From positions 1-42,711 of the forward strand of contig JAURKU010000025.1 of NCBI GenBank assembly GCA_030831605.1: a stretch of 42,711 nucleotides of DNA, written 5' to 3'. The number at the start of each line of letters is the position of its first letter. The first letter of the stretch is position 1. A program made the translations under genes and the position numbers. The stretch comes from Rhodoluna sp. GTDB lineage: Bacteria > Actinomycetota > Actinomycetes > Actinomycetales > Microbacteriaceae. Below the pieces are notes generated by a model that did not search any database, was not told where the DNA came from, and worked only from the letters and a program-made list of their open reading frames with translations. Below, in pieces: positions 9,144 to 17,497 of the stretch.

Positions 9144-10502
9144 ATGCACTCATACCCAGATCGCGAAAAGCTAACACGACTATTTGCCGAAGAAGTTGCG
9201 GAGTTTGTCGCTAAGCACCCTGCCTCTGAAGCGTTGCATCAAAAAGCATCTGGGCCGCTGATGGCCGGTGTGCCAATGTCCTGGATGGCCAAGTGGCCAG
9301 GACCACACCCGATTTTCGTCCAAAGTGCAAAAGGATCAAGGTTTATCGATGTTGACGGCATCGAATATGTCGATTTCTGTCTAGGTGATACCGGAGCCAT
9401 GGTTGGCCACTCACCGGAAGAATCCGTCAAGGCGATTACCGAGCAACTGAATAAGGGAATAACATTCATGTTGCCTACCGAAGATGCCGCCATCGCAGCT
9501 AAAACATTGGCTGATCGCTTCGGAGTCGAGAAATGGCAGTTCACACTAACTGCAACTGATGCCAACCGACACATTCTGCGATACGCGCGGCATGTAACCG
9601 GAAGAAGCAAAGTTATAGTGCACGACTACTGTTACCACGGCACAGTCGACGAGACCTTTGCGGTGCTAGATGAAAATGGCAACACCATCAGCCGCGAAAA
9701 CAACATCGGGGCACAAGTTGATCCAAGTGTGACGACAATCGTCGTTCCATTCAATGATTTAGCAGCAGCGGAAAAGGCACTGGCAACCGGCGAAGTAGCA
9801 GCAATGCTGATTGAACCGGCGATGACCAATATCGGAATAGTTTTGCCAGAGTCTGGCTATCTTGAAGGCTTACGCGAACTGTGCACTAAATACGACGTGA
9901 TTCTCATTCACGATGAGACACACACGCTAAGTGAAGGCCCAGGCGGAATGACCGCTCGCCGCAAACTACATCCCGATGCAGTAGTCCTTGGAAAAACCAT
10001 CGGAGCCGGTATTCCAGCTGGTGCTTTCGGTATGACCGAAGCACTGAGCGCAAGAGTTCAAAAGAGTTTGCATTTAGAGCACATAGATGTCGGTGGTGTA
10101 GGCGGAACCTTAGCTGGAAATGCTTTATCGATGGCAGCTATTCGGGCTACTCTTACCAAAGTGCTTACGCCGGAAGCATTTATTGCAATGGAAGAGCTTT
10201 GCACCATCTGGACTAGAGACGTCCAGAAACTGATTGATCGTTACCAAGCTGGTTGGCAAGTTAGCCAACTTGGTTGCCGTGCAGAGTACTCGTTTAGATC
10301 TACCGCTCCACGAAACGGCAGGGAAGCTGCCGATGCCGATGACTTCGAGTTACAGCAGTACCTGCATCTGCATGCTCTGAACCGCGGAATTCTGATGACA
10401 CCGTTTCACAATATGGCGCTAATGTCCCCTGCACATACCGAAGCGGATGTGAAAAGACATACTGAACATTTTGAGCAAGCGCTCAACTCGCTTTTTGGCT
10501 AA
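9144..10502 (+). CDS. Class III aminotransferase, glutamate-1-semialdehyde-mutase-like, substrate unknown
   Basis: A 452-residue PLP enzyme of fold type I. D257 in HDETHT and K284 in LGKTIGAGI are the expected cofactor-binding aspartate and Schiff-base lysine, and CYHGTVD matches the class III YHG motif. The usual Ser-Gly-x-Glu-Ala phosphate-binding motif is replaced by TATDAN (136–141). Overall it resembles glutamate-1-semialdehyde aminomutase and omega-aminotransferases, but context argues against haem synthesis: it follows gabT directly and faces the polyamine importer. ATG 9144 is chosen because AAGGAAG sits 6 nt upstream (9131–9137); an in-frame TTG at 9120 would add eight residues. Its stop codon interlocks with that of potC on the other strand. 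A role in amine or amino-acid deamination is inferred only. Confidence 0.82.
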   Translation: MHSYPDREKLTRLFAEEVAEFVAKHPASEALHQKASGPLMAGVPMSWMAKWPGPHPIFVQSAKGSRFIDVDGIEYVDFCLGDTGAMVGHSPEESVKAITEQLNKGITFMLPTEDAAIAAKTLADRFGVEKWQFTLTATDANRHILRYARHVTGRSKVIVHDYCYHGTVDETFAVLDENGNTISRENNIGAQVDPSVTTIVVPFNDLAAAEKALATGEVAAMLIEPAMTNIGIVLPESGYLEGLRELCTKYDVILIHDETHTLSEGPGGMTARRKLHPDAVVLGKTIGAGIPAGAFGMTEALSARVQKSLHLEHIDVGGVGGTLAGNALSMAAIRATLTKVLTPEAFIAMEELCTIWTRDVQKLIDRYQAGWQVSQLGCRAEYSFRSTAPRNGREAADADDFELQQYLHLHALNRGILMTPFHNMALMSPAHTEADVKRHTEHFEQALNSLFG

Positions 10503-11299
10503 GCCTTTTTAGCTAACCTGCGACGCTTTATTTCTCCGTTTATTTGAGTTGCTAAAACAATGACGATAGCAAGAATAAACACTGCCGATCCAATTACGTT
10601 TGCCTCAGCTGGAACACCTCTAGCGGCTGCTGTATAGACATACCTTGGGAAAGTCATATCCGCACCTGCGTTGAAGTTGGTAATGATGAAATCGTCAAAG
10701 CTCAGGGCAAAAGAGAGCAGTGCCGCAGCGGAGATGCCGGGAAGCAAAAGCGGGAAGGTGATTTTCCAAAAAACCTGGCGGGGATTTGCATAAAGATCAC
10801 GACCAGCTTCTTCCAGGGCTGGATCGAGGCTAGCGACTCTTGCCTTCACGGTTACCACGACAAAAGAAAGGCAGAACATGATGTGCGCCAAGATTATGGT
10901 AAAAGTTCCCTTTTGAACCCCCAAGTTGAAAAACTGTGAAGCCAAGCCAGCGCCAAGCACTACTTCAGGAGTTGCCATCGGAAGGAACAAAAGCAGGTTC
11001 ACTGAGCTGCGGAATCTAAACCTGTAGCGCACCAGTGCGATTGCAATGGCGGTGCCTAGGGCAGTGGCAAAGATTGTTGAGATTAAACCAATAAAGATTG
11101 AGTTACCGAAGGCCTGGCAGACGCCTTCGCGCTGACAGACATTTAGCCACTTATCAAAAGTAAAGCCACGCCAGATCAGGTTGGTCTTCAAACTGTCATT
11201 GAATGAAAAGACGAAGGTGTAAAAAATCGGAATCAGCAGATAGATAAATGTCAGCACTGCATAAAGCGGTAAGGCGAATTTGCCCAGAGTGAATTTCAT
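10499..11299 (-). CDS. potC: Polyamine-type ABC transporter permease (PotC-like)
   Basis: Inner-membrane permease of the binding-protein-dependent transport family, 266 residues with about six membrane helices. The ATPase-docking EAA-type loop is visible as EEAGRDLYANPRQVFWKITFPLLLPG (about 160–185, shown here only in part by position). It is the last gene of potD–potA–potB–potC. Its start ATG overlaps the potB stop in a TAATG junction, so translation is probably coupled. The stop overlaps the stop of the convergent aminotransferase gene, leaving no room for a terminator. Substrate specificity to polyamines is inferred from family resemblance and context. Confidence 0.9.
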   Translation of the reverse strand: MKFTLGKFALPLYAVLTFIYLLIPIFYTFVFSFNDSLKTNLIWRGFTFDKWLNVCQREGVCQAFGNSIFIGLISTIFATALGTAIAIALVRYRFRFRSSVNLLLFLPMATPEVVLGAGLASQFFNLGVQKGTFTIILAHIMFCLSFVVVTVKARVASLDPALEEAGRDLYANPRQVFWKITFPLLLPGISAAALLSFALSFDDFIITNFNAGADMTFPRYVYTAAARGVPAEANVIGSAVFILAIVIVLATQINGEIKRRRLAKKA

Positions 11300-12210
11300 T
11301 AGAGCAGATCCTCCGTTCCGGATCTCTTCACATAGAAAGTTACTAAAAGCAGGATTACCCCCATCAGCAGCACAGAAAGAGCTGAAGCAGATGGGTAATC
11401 GTTGATATTTAGATAGTTAGCTTCAATGGTGTTACCCATCATCGCGGTTTCTGGGGAACCCAGGAAATCTCCCGAGGCGTTAATGTAGTCACCGGCTATC
11501 GGGATAAATGTTAGAAGGGTTCCAGAAATCACACCTGGCAAAGAAAGTGGGAAGGTAACCTTCCTGAAAACCTTCGCCGGTGATGCATATAGGTCAGAAC
11601 CAGCTTCAAGGTAACGGATGTCTAGTCTTTCCAATGAGGTGTATAGCGGAAGTGTCATGAACGGAATGAAGTTGTAGGTCAAACCGAATATCACCATGAA
11701 CGGTGTACCAACGACATACTGATCAGAGGCCAAAAAGCCAATCTGCTGAAGGCTACTAACTATCCATGATTCATTGGAAAACATCTGCTTCCAGGCAAGA
11801 GTTCGAAGTAGGAATGAAATAAAAAATGGAGCAATCACCAAAGTGAGCATTAACTTTTGCAGCAGCGGCCAAGGTCTTGCCTTTACACCGATGAAATAAG
11901 CCAGCGGATAAGAAATTATTAGTGCAAGAACTGTGGCAATCAAGGCGTAACCGAACGAGCGCATGATGTGCGGGAAGTACTCAGAAACTACGTAAGCATA
12001 GTTGGCGAACTCAAGGGCTGGAACATACTCGGCGTAGCCGCCCGCTGGATCTGGCACCGATAGCGAGACCATAATCAGTGCGATTAGCGGTGTGAGAAAG
12101 AATGCTCCAAGGTAGGCAAGACCAGGTGCCAATAGGGCAATCACGACCTTGCCCGTTTTAGTTGGCTTAGCGTTCACCTTTACGTTGGAACTGAAAGCCG
12201 CAAAAGCCAT
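11299..12210 (-). CDS. potB: Polyamine-type ABC transporter permease (PotB-like)
   Basis: Partner permease of PotC, 303 residues with about six membrane helices after a short basic N-terminus. A DLYASPAKVFRKVTFPLSLP segment (about residues 205–225) is the loop that contacts the ATPase. The start ATG 12210 has GAGGAA about 8–9 nt upstream and is separated from potA by 5 nt. The order potD, potA, potB, potC and the TAATG overlap with potC indicate one transcript read leftward from the 14.6-kb spacer. Confidence 0.9.
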   Translation of the reverse strand: MAFAAFSSNVKVNAKPTKTGKVVIALLAPGLAYLGAFFLTPLIALIMVSLSVPDPAGGYAEYVPALEFANYAYVVSEYFPHIMRSFGYALIATVLALIISYPLAYFIGVKARPWPLLQKLMLTLVIAPFFISFLLRTLAWKQMFSNESWIVSSLQQIGFLASDQYVVGTPFMVIFGLTYNFIPFMTLPLYTSLERLDIRYLEAGSDLYASPAKVFRKVTFPLSLPGVISGTLLTFIPIAGDYINASGDFLGSPETAMMGNTIEANYLNINDYPSASALSVLLMGVILLLVTFYVKRSGTEDLL

Positions 12211-12215
12211 GCTTG

Positions 12216-13340
12216 TTATTCCTCTTCGTTGCCGGCTGGCAGATCAGCTAGACCGAACGAGTGATCTACCGACCAAGAGATCCACACCTTTTCGCCAAGT
12301 TCGATGACTGGAGATTGACCCATGTTTTGCGCAAACACAGTGATGTTTCCTAAATTCGGAACTTCGATTAGGTACTGATTGCTCACGCCGGTAAAACGAA
12401 TATCTAGAATTTCGCCGGGACCAATCACATTGGTGTCGCTCTTTGCGGTTGGTTTTTTAGTGTGGAAGGTTGCTTTCTCTGGCCTAAAGCCAACTGCAAT
12501 TTTTCCACTGTGCTTTTCAGCTCTGTCCTTTGGAACCGAAATTTTATTTCCAGCAACGTCGATGCTGACCGAGTTTGCCGAGGTAGAACTAACCTCGCCA
12601 ACCAGCAAATTGGACTGTCCGAGGAATTTAGCCACAAACACTGTCTTTGGCCGATCATAAAGAGCTTCTGGTGCACCCATTTGCTCGATACGACCTTGGT
12701 TCATAACCGCAACGGTGTCAGCCATGTCCATGGCTTCTTCTTGGTCGTGGGTCACATGCAAGAAGGTAAGCCCAACTTCAATTTGAATTGCCTTTAATTC
12801 AATTTGCATCTCACGACGAAGCTTTAGATCCAATGCTCCGAGCGGCTCATCCAGAAGTAAGAGTGATGGCCGGTTAACCAGAGCTCTGGCTAGGGCAACA
12901 CGTTGCTGCTGCCCACCTGAGAGTTGTTGTGGCTTTCTCTCGGCCAGGTGGGAAAGTTGGACCATGTTCAAGGCTTGTTTTGCCTTACCCAATGGATCAT
13001 CGATTTTTCTCTGACGCAAACCAAAGGCCACGTTCTCCAGAATTGTCATGTGTGGAAACAGCGCATATGACTGGAACACCGTATTGACCGGACGTTCATG
13101 AGGTTTAGTCTCAGTCACATCCGTTTTACCAATGAGGATTTTTCCCTTAGTTGGCGTCTCCAAGCCTGCCACTAGTCTCAAAGTCGTGGTCTTACCGCAA
13201 CCAGAAGGACCGAGCAGAGCAAAAAACTCTCCAGCAGGAACGGTTAGATCAAGATTCTCGATAGCAACGAAGCCTGGAAACTCCTTGCGGATGCCCTTAA
13301 GTTCAAGATCGGCACCTCGCGCAACGAACTCCTTGGCCAC
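12216..13340 (-). CDS. potA: Polyamine-type ABC transporter ATP-binding protein (PotA-like)
   Basis: Cytoplasmic ATPase that powers the importer. The 374 residues carry Walker A GPSGCGKT (44–51), the Q-loop FQSYALFPHMT, the ABC signature LSGGQQQRVALARAL, Walker B LLLLDEPLGALD, the H-loop HVTHDQEEA, and a C-terminal TOBE-type regulatory domain (from about 290). The length and the TOBE domain fit the spermidine/putrescine and Fe(III)-type subfamily. The start is GTG 13340, which shares its first base with the potD stop (TAGTG), so translation is coupled. Confidence 0.93.
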   Translation of the reverse strand: MAKEFVARGADLELKGIRKEFPGFVAIENLDLTVPAGEFFALLGPSGCGKTTTLRLVAGLETPTKGKILIGKTDVTETKPHERPVNTVFQSYALFPHMTILENVAFGLRQRKIDDPLGKAKQALNMVQLSHLAERKPQQLSGGQQQRVALARALVNRPSLLLLDEPLGALDLKLRREMQIELKAIQIEVGLTFLHVTHDQEEAMDMADTVAVMNQGRIEQMGAPEALYDRPKTVFVAKFLGQSNLLVGEVSSTSANSVSIDVAGNKISVPKDRAEKHSGKIAVGFRPEKATFHTKKPTAKSDTNVIGPGEILDIRFTGVSNQYLIEVPNLGNITVFAQNMGQSPVIELGEKVWISWSVDHSFGLADLPAGNEEE

Positions 13341-14569
13341 TAAGCGCCTAACTTGATTTTCTGGAACTCTTTCGTAAAGCTCTGCTCTTCTTTTGACTCA
13401 AGGGCACGGAATGCCTGAGTGTTAGCCAAGAACTCTTCTGATGGGAAAATCAACTGGTTCTCGGCAAGGGCTGGATCAAGCTTGATTGCTTCTTCCTTGG
13501 CGCCAACCACCGGAGTGATGTAGTTCACGTAAGCAGCTAGAACCGCGGCGTTGTATGGGTCGTAGTAGAAGTTCATTAGCTTCTCAGCGTTCTTCTTGTG
13601 TGTTGCACCCATTGGCACTACGAAACAGTCTGCAGATATAGTTCCGCCTGATTCAGGAAGGATAAATCCGAAGCGGTCGTATCCTGCTTCAGCGTTCAAC
13701 TGAATGATGTCTCCTGACCAAGCGATAGCCACAATAGTGTCACCGTTGACTAGGTCATCTTTGTAGCTGTTGCCCTTGATTCTGGCAATTTGACCATCGC
13801 TAACCTTTGCTGAAATGACATCAATTGCATTCATGAATGCGTCTTCGGTCAAGCTACTTGCATCACCAATCTGAACACCCTGGTCCATCAAAACGATTCC
13901 AACGGTGTCGCGCATTTCGCTCAATACTCCGATGCGGCCCTTTAGCGCTGGGTCCCAAAGATCTTCAAGCACCTTTGGCTCATCTTTACCAGTTGCATCC
14001 TTGTAAGCCTTCTTGTCGTAAGCAAATCCAGCGAGAATACCTTGGTAAGGAAGGCTCTTAGTTCGATCCGGGTCATAACTTGCACCTAGATATGCAGGCT
14101 GAAGGTTTACCTTGTTTGGAAGTTGAGCATCGTCGAATGTCTGGCAGTAGCCGAGGTTGATCCAACGAGCAGCCATCCAAGATGTTGGACAGGTTAGGTC
14201 TGCACCAATATCCTGCCCAAGCGCTAGTTGGTCCTTGACTTTTCCATAGTAGGAATCATTGTCATCGAAATCTTCACGATAGGTAACGGTGATACCAGTC
14301 TCTGCTTGGAAAGTCTCGAGAGTTGGGTAGTTTCCGTCATCGTCAACGTCAATATAAAGTGACCAGTTGCTCCAAATCAAAGTTGGGTCTGAATCGCTAA
14401 CGTCTGTGGCCGGCTTTAGTTCGTTTGATGAAGGTGCACATGCGGCAAGCAAAGCTGCTGCAGATGTTGCAACTGCTCCACCAAGAGCTGCACGACGAGT
14501 TACCTGATGCTTTAATGCTGCTTTGACCATTTCGCGTAGTTGCGGGTCTTCAGGAAGGTTTTGGTTCAT
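13340..14569 (-). CDS. potD: Polyamine-type substrate-binding lipoprotein with Tat-like signal (PotD-like)
   Basis: Extracytoplasmic binding protein of 409 residues. The N-terminus carries a twin-arginine pair (R25–R26 in TRRAALGG), a hydrophobic stretch, and the lipobox LLAAC with the lipidated cysteine C44, so it is probably exported folded by Tat and anchored as a lipoprotein. The mature part shows the SNWSLYID and GILAGFAYDKKAY-type segments of PotD/PotF-like proteins. The start has GAGGAA and AGGAG motifs just upstream. It is the first gene of the importer operon and diverges from ald. Whether the ligand is putrescine, spermidine or another amine cannot be read from sequence. Confidence 0.9.
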   Translation of the reverse strand: MNQNLPEDPQLREMVKAALKHQVTRRAALGGAVATSAAALLAACAPSSNELKPATDVSDSDPTLIWSNWSLYIDVDDDGNYPTLETFQAETGITVTYREDFDDNDSYYGKVKDQLALGQDIGADLTCPTSWMAARWINLGYCQTFDDAQLPNKVNLQPAYLGASYDPDRTKSLPYQGILAGFAYDKKAYKDATGKDEPKVLEDLWDPALKGRIGVLSEMRDTVGIVLMDQGVQIGDASSLTEDAFMNAIDVISAKVSDGQIARIKGNSYKDDLVNGDTIVAIAWSGDIIQLNAEAGYDRFGFILPESGGTISADCFVVPMGATHKKNAEKLMNFYYDPYNAAVLAAYVNYITPVVGAKEEAIKLDPALAENQLIFPSEEFLANTQAFRALESKEEQSFTKEFQKIKLGA

Positions 14570-14786
14570 TTCCTCATGCTCCTAATTGGGAAGGGCCGGT
14601 TCACGGCCAATTTCACACCGACTGCGCGAATCAACGCATTGATAAAAATACTGCCATAAAATGGCGCTAATTTAGGCAAAAACTGGCTTTTCGCAAGCAG
14701 TTTCTAGAGAGGTTCTGGAGGCCCCCGATGCTCTCTGGTATTCTCAATCTTGGCTAGGCAAAGAAGCCAATGCCCAGAGGAGAATC
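14570..14786. promoter_or_regulatory. Divergent potD/ald spacer with inverted repeats
   Basis: This 217-bp spacer is the second-widest class of gap in the window and has no credible gene. GCCAT-AAA-ATGGC (14653–14665) is a perfect inverted repeat, and GGCAAAAACTGGC (14675–14687) follows with its centre 22 bp further on, about two helical turns. Toward ald, TGGTATTCT (14736–14744) looks like an extended -10, a 6-bp stem TTGGCT/AGCCAA (14750–14770) lies in the presumed leader, and AGAGGAGA is the ald ribosome-binding site. A clear potD promoter is not visible. Confidence 0.5.
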
Positions 14787-15902
14787 ATGAAGGTCGCTGT
14801 ACCAGCAGAGATCAAGAACAACGAGTTCAGAGTGGCTATCACTCCCGCTGGAGTCCACGAGTTAGTGGTCGGCGGTCACCAAGTTTTCATCCAATCAGGG
14901 GCTGGAATCGGCTCAAGTATTAGCGACGAAGACTACAAAGCCGCGGGGGCAACCATTTTGGCTGATGCCGCAAGTACCTGGGCCTCAGGTGATTTGATTT
15001 TGAAGGTAAAAGAACCTATCAAAAGCGAATACCAGTTCCTGCGACCTGGCCTAGTCCTATTCACTTTCTTACACCTAGCAGCCGATCTTGAGCTAACAAA
15101 AGAGCTTTTGGCAAAACAGGTCACCGCAATTGCCTACGAAACCGTTCAAACGGCTAACCGTCAACTGCCCCTGCTAGCACCGATGAGTGAAGTGGCTGGC
15201 CGACTTTCGGTTCTGGTTGGCGCTCAGACATTATTTGCCCAGAATGGTGGACACGGAATTCTGCTCGGTGGCGTTCCTGGCACGAGACCGGCAAGGGTAG
15301 TTGTGCTCGGTGGCGGTGTCGCTGGCACTAACGCCATTGCCATGGCCGTTGGCCTTGGTGCGGAGGTAACGGTCCTAGATACCAACTTGAACCGCCTTCG
15401 CGAACTCGATGCACTTTATCGCGGCGGACTAAAGACAATTGCCAGCAACTCATACGAAATCAACCAAGCGGTCAGTCAAGCAGATTTAGTCATTGGATCG
15501 GTTCTGATACCTGGAGCCAAAGCGCCTAAATTGGTGACCAATCAGTTGGTAAAGAATATGATGCCGGGATCAGTCCTAGTTGACATTGCAATTGACCAAG
15601 GTGGTTGTTTCGAAGATTCCAAGCCAACAACGCATGCCGAACCTACATTCAAAGTTCACAATTCGATTTTCTACTGCGTGGCCAACATGCCCGGAGCTGT
15701 AGCTCACACCTCCACTTACGCGCTGACCAATGCGACACTCCCCTTCGTAAAGACTCTTGCCAACAAGGGTTGGCACGAAGCTTTGAAATCAGATTCGGCT
15801 TTGGCTCTTGGTCTAAATACCCATGCTGGGCATTTGGTTAATGAGCCAGTTGCCGCTGCCCATGCGCTGAGTCACTCATCGCTTGAATCTGCGCTGGCTT
15901 AA
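14787..15902 (+). CDS. ald: Alanine dehydrogenase
   Basis: NAD-dependent enzyme that interconverts L-alanine with pyruvate and ammonia. The 371 residues match the family length, starting [20 protein letters not shown] with the substrate-binding region, the [12 protein letters not shown] segment with the catalytic histidine, and the nucleotide-binding [18 protein letters not shown] in the central Rossmann domain. A strong AGAGGAGA precedes ATG 14787. The gene lies between the polyamine importer and the amine-oxidising genes; its natural role there would be to recycle alanine formed by a pyruvate-using transaminase. Its last 65 nt overlap the end of the convergent FtsK/EccC-like gene. Confidence 0.95.
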   Translation: MKVAVPAEIKNNEFRVAITPAGVHELVVGGHQVFIQSGAGIGSSISDEDYKAAGATILADAASTWASGDLILKVKEPIKSEYQFLRPGLVLFTFLHLAADLELTKELLAKQVTAIAYETVQTANRQLPLLAPMSEVAGRLSVLVGAQTLFAQNGGHGILLGGVPGTRPARVVVLGGGVAGTNAIAMAVGLGAEVTVLDTNLNRLRELDALYRGGLKTIASNSYEINQAVSQADLVIGSVLIPGAKAPKLVTNQLVKNMMPGSVLVDIAIDQGGCFEDSKPTTHAEPTFKVHNSIFYCVANMPGAVAHTSTYALTNATLPFVKTLANKGWHEALKSDSALALGLNTHAGHLVNEPVAAAHALSHSSLESALA

Positions 15903-17415
15903 TCAACTGCATCTGCTTGCCCCTGAACCAAGCGCGTCCGGCTGGCAATTTTTCTTGCCACTGGCTTCTGGGCAATCCAGCCGCCAAATGTTGATCTAAA
16001 TTACTCTGGCGAAGATAAATCACTTGCTCGAATTTTCGTTGTATTGCAATTGGTAGGACTTGGCTGGTTGATATCGCGCAAACAATGGCCGATTCGGTGG
16101 AGAGATTCTTTTCTAGTTCGGAAAGTTCAGGGCAATCCAAGACGGTCTTGAAATGGAGTTGAGCCAAAAGACAAAAACTGGTCTTTCCTGATTTCGTGGC
16201 ACCTACCACCAGGGTGTTCTTGCCTAGAATCTCAGCCCAAGGCAGAAAATACCTCCCATGGCTCAAGGGTTCTTCCATCAGCCCGAATACATCCGCTTGA
16301 TACTCGACTTCAAGTGGTAAACCAAAACTCCAGCCGGCAACCGCTTCAGCATCTAACTTGGGTTTTCCTAGATCAGGTAATTCCGCAATCATTGGAAAAT
16401 CAAAACCAACAGATTTGCCCCCGGTAATTGCGATGGCCCGTCCTAGAAGTGACTCGCTAGGTCGAAGTGTTGGCATTAGTGCGATTAGGTCACCAGGATC
16501 GGTCACACCTAGGGCAAAACGAAGTGCCAAGTTGGTAATTAAACTTCTAGGAATACCACCTAGCGACTGGCTGGTGGCAATGAGATGCACCCCGAGCGAT
16601 CTTCCACGCGCCGCGATGGCTTCAAAACTTTGCAAAGCTAGCGGAGAAGAAGAAAGTATTGCCGGTAGCTCGTCCGCTAAGACAATCAGTCTCGGCATAT
16701 CTTTAGCCTCGCTAATCGAACTCACACCTTGTTGAGCGAGAGCCAATTCCCTAATCCTCAACTCTCCTTGAAGATAGAGCCAGAACCTTTCATGATCGGC
16801 AGAGTCTATGTCGGTAATCAAAGTTAAAGTAGTGGGATGGCTCTCGAGCGGTCTAAGTGCTGCACCTCCCTTGAAGTCGATGAGCACCAATCTAATGTCT
16901 TTGGCAGCTTTACTAGCTAGCAGTGAACAGGTTACTAAGCGGAGAAACTCACTTTTACCAGATCCCGTGGAACCAACGATCAGAGCATGAGGGCCGTTTG
17001 TGACCAAGTCAAACTCAAGATCATTATTCTCAGCAAGACCTGCCCAAAAAGGTAAAGCGGCATTAAGTTTTGCTTTGTAAAAATCTTTCGCCAGTGCCTG
17101 AGCTCTGACTGCGACCTCTCGAGCCGAGGTAAGTTGAGTGAAATAGTTGAAGAAGTGATCGCTCATATGCTCTCGGAAAAACAATCCGGTTCTAGGAAGC
17201 ACCTTGTCCCCTATTGCGACAGCTGCCGGGTGTAACCAAATAGGTTGATCTGAATAATCTAGGTCTGGCTCTTTGCGTTTTTGTCTCAAAACTGCCGAAG
17301 TGATCAGGCCAGAGATTGCAGATAAAAGTGCGAATAAAGCAAACTGCCACATTCCAGTAAATAGTGCCATGATCAGGGCAATGACTACAGCTGGAATAAA
17401 TGCAATGAGCCGCAT
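15838..17415 (-). CDS. Membrane-anchored FtsK/EccC-like ATPase, two modules
   Basis: A 525-residue protein with two predicted membrane helices near the N-terminus (about 1–20 and 22–44). The first FtsK/SpoIIIE ATPase module has Walker A GSTGSGKS (148–155), the EccC-type IDFKGG (179–184), Walker B LIVLADE (243–249) and GRSLGVHLIATSQ (271–283). A second module has Walker A GATKSGKT (405–412), but no Walker B acidic residue is apparent after it. This pattern is that of EccC, the type VII secretion ATPase, rather than of the chromosome-pumping FtsK, which has a gamma winged-helix domain not seen here. EccC usually has three modules, so this is a short form. No EsxA-like, EccB or EccD gene is nearby. 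The substrate is unknown. Confidence 0.8.
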   Translation of the reverse strand: MRLIAFIPAVVIALIMALFTGMWQFALFALLSAISGLITSAVLRQKRKEPDLDYSDQPIWLHPAAVAIGDKVLPRTGLFFREHMSDHFFNYFTQLTSAREVAVRAQALAKDFYKAKLNAALPFWAGLAENNDLEFDLVTNGPHALIVGSTGSGKSEFLRLVTCSLLASKAAKDIRLVLIDFKGGAALRPLESHPTTLTLITDIDSADHERFWLYLQGELRIRELALAQQGVSSISEAKDMPRLIVLADELPAILSSSPLALQSFEAIAARGRSLGVHLIATSQSLGGIPRSLITNLALRFALGVTDPGDLIALMPTLRPSESLLGRAIAITGGKSVGFDFPMIAELPDLGKPKLDAEAVAGWSFGLPLEVEYQADVFGLMEEPLSHGRYFLPWAEILGKNTLVVGATKSGKTSFCLLAQLHFKTVLDCPELSELEKNLSTESAIVCAISTSQVLPIAIQRKFEQVIYLRQSNLDQHLAAGLPRSQWQEKLPAGRAWFRGKQMQLIKPAQIQAMSDSAHGQRQLAH

Positions 17416-17439
17416 ATAGCGATAATGGCAAAAGGCTGG

Positions 17440-17481
17440 TCAAAAAAGTAACTGCCCGGATTCACTGTGGAAAACGGGCAG
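17440..17481 (-). terminator. Rho-independent terminator after the aldehyde dehydrogenase gene
   Basis: A perfect 7-bp GC-rich stem, CTGCCCG/CGGGCAG (17452–17458 and 17475–17481), has a 16-nt loop and, on the minus strand, is followed by TTACTTTTTT. It lies just after the stop of the 17498–18934 gene, so it should end that transcript before the FtsK/EccC-like gene. Confidence 0.7.
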
Positions 17482-17497
17482 GTACTGAGACAACGCT

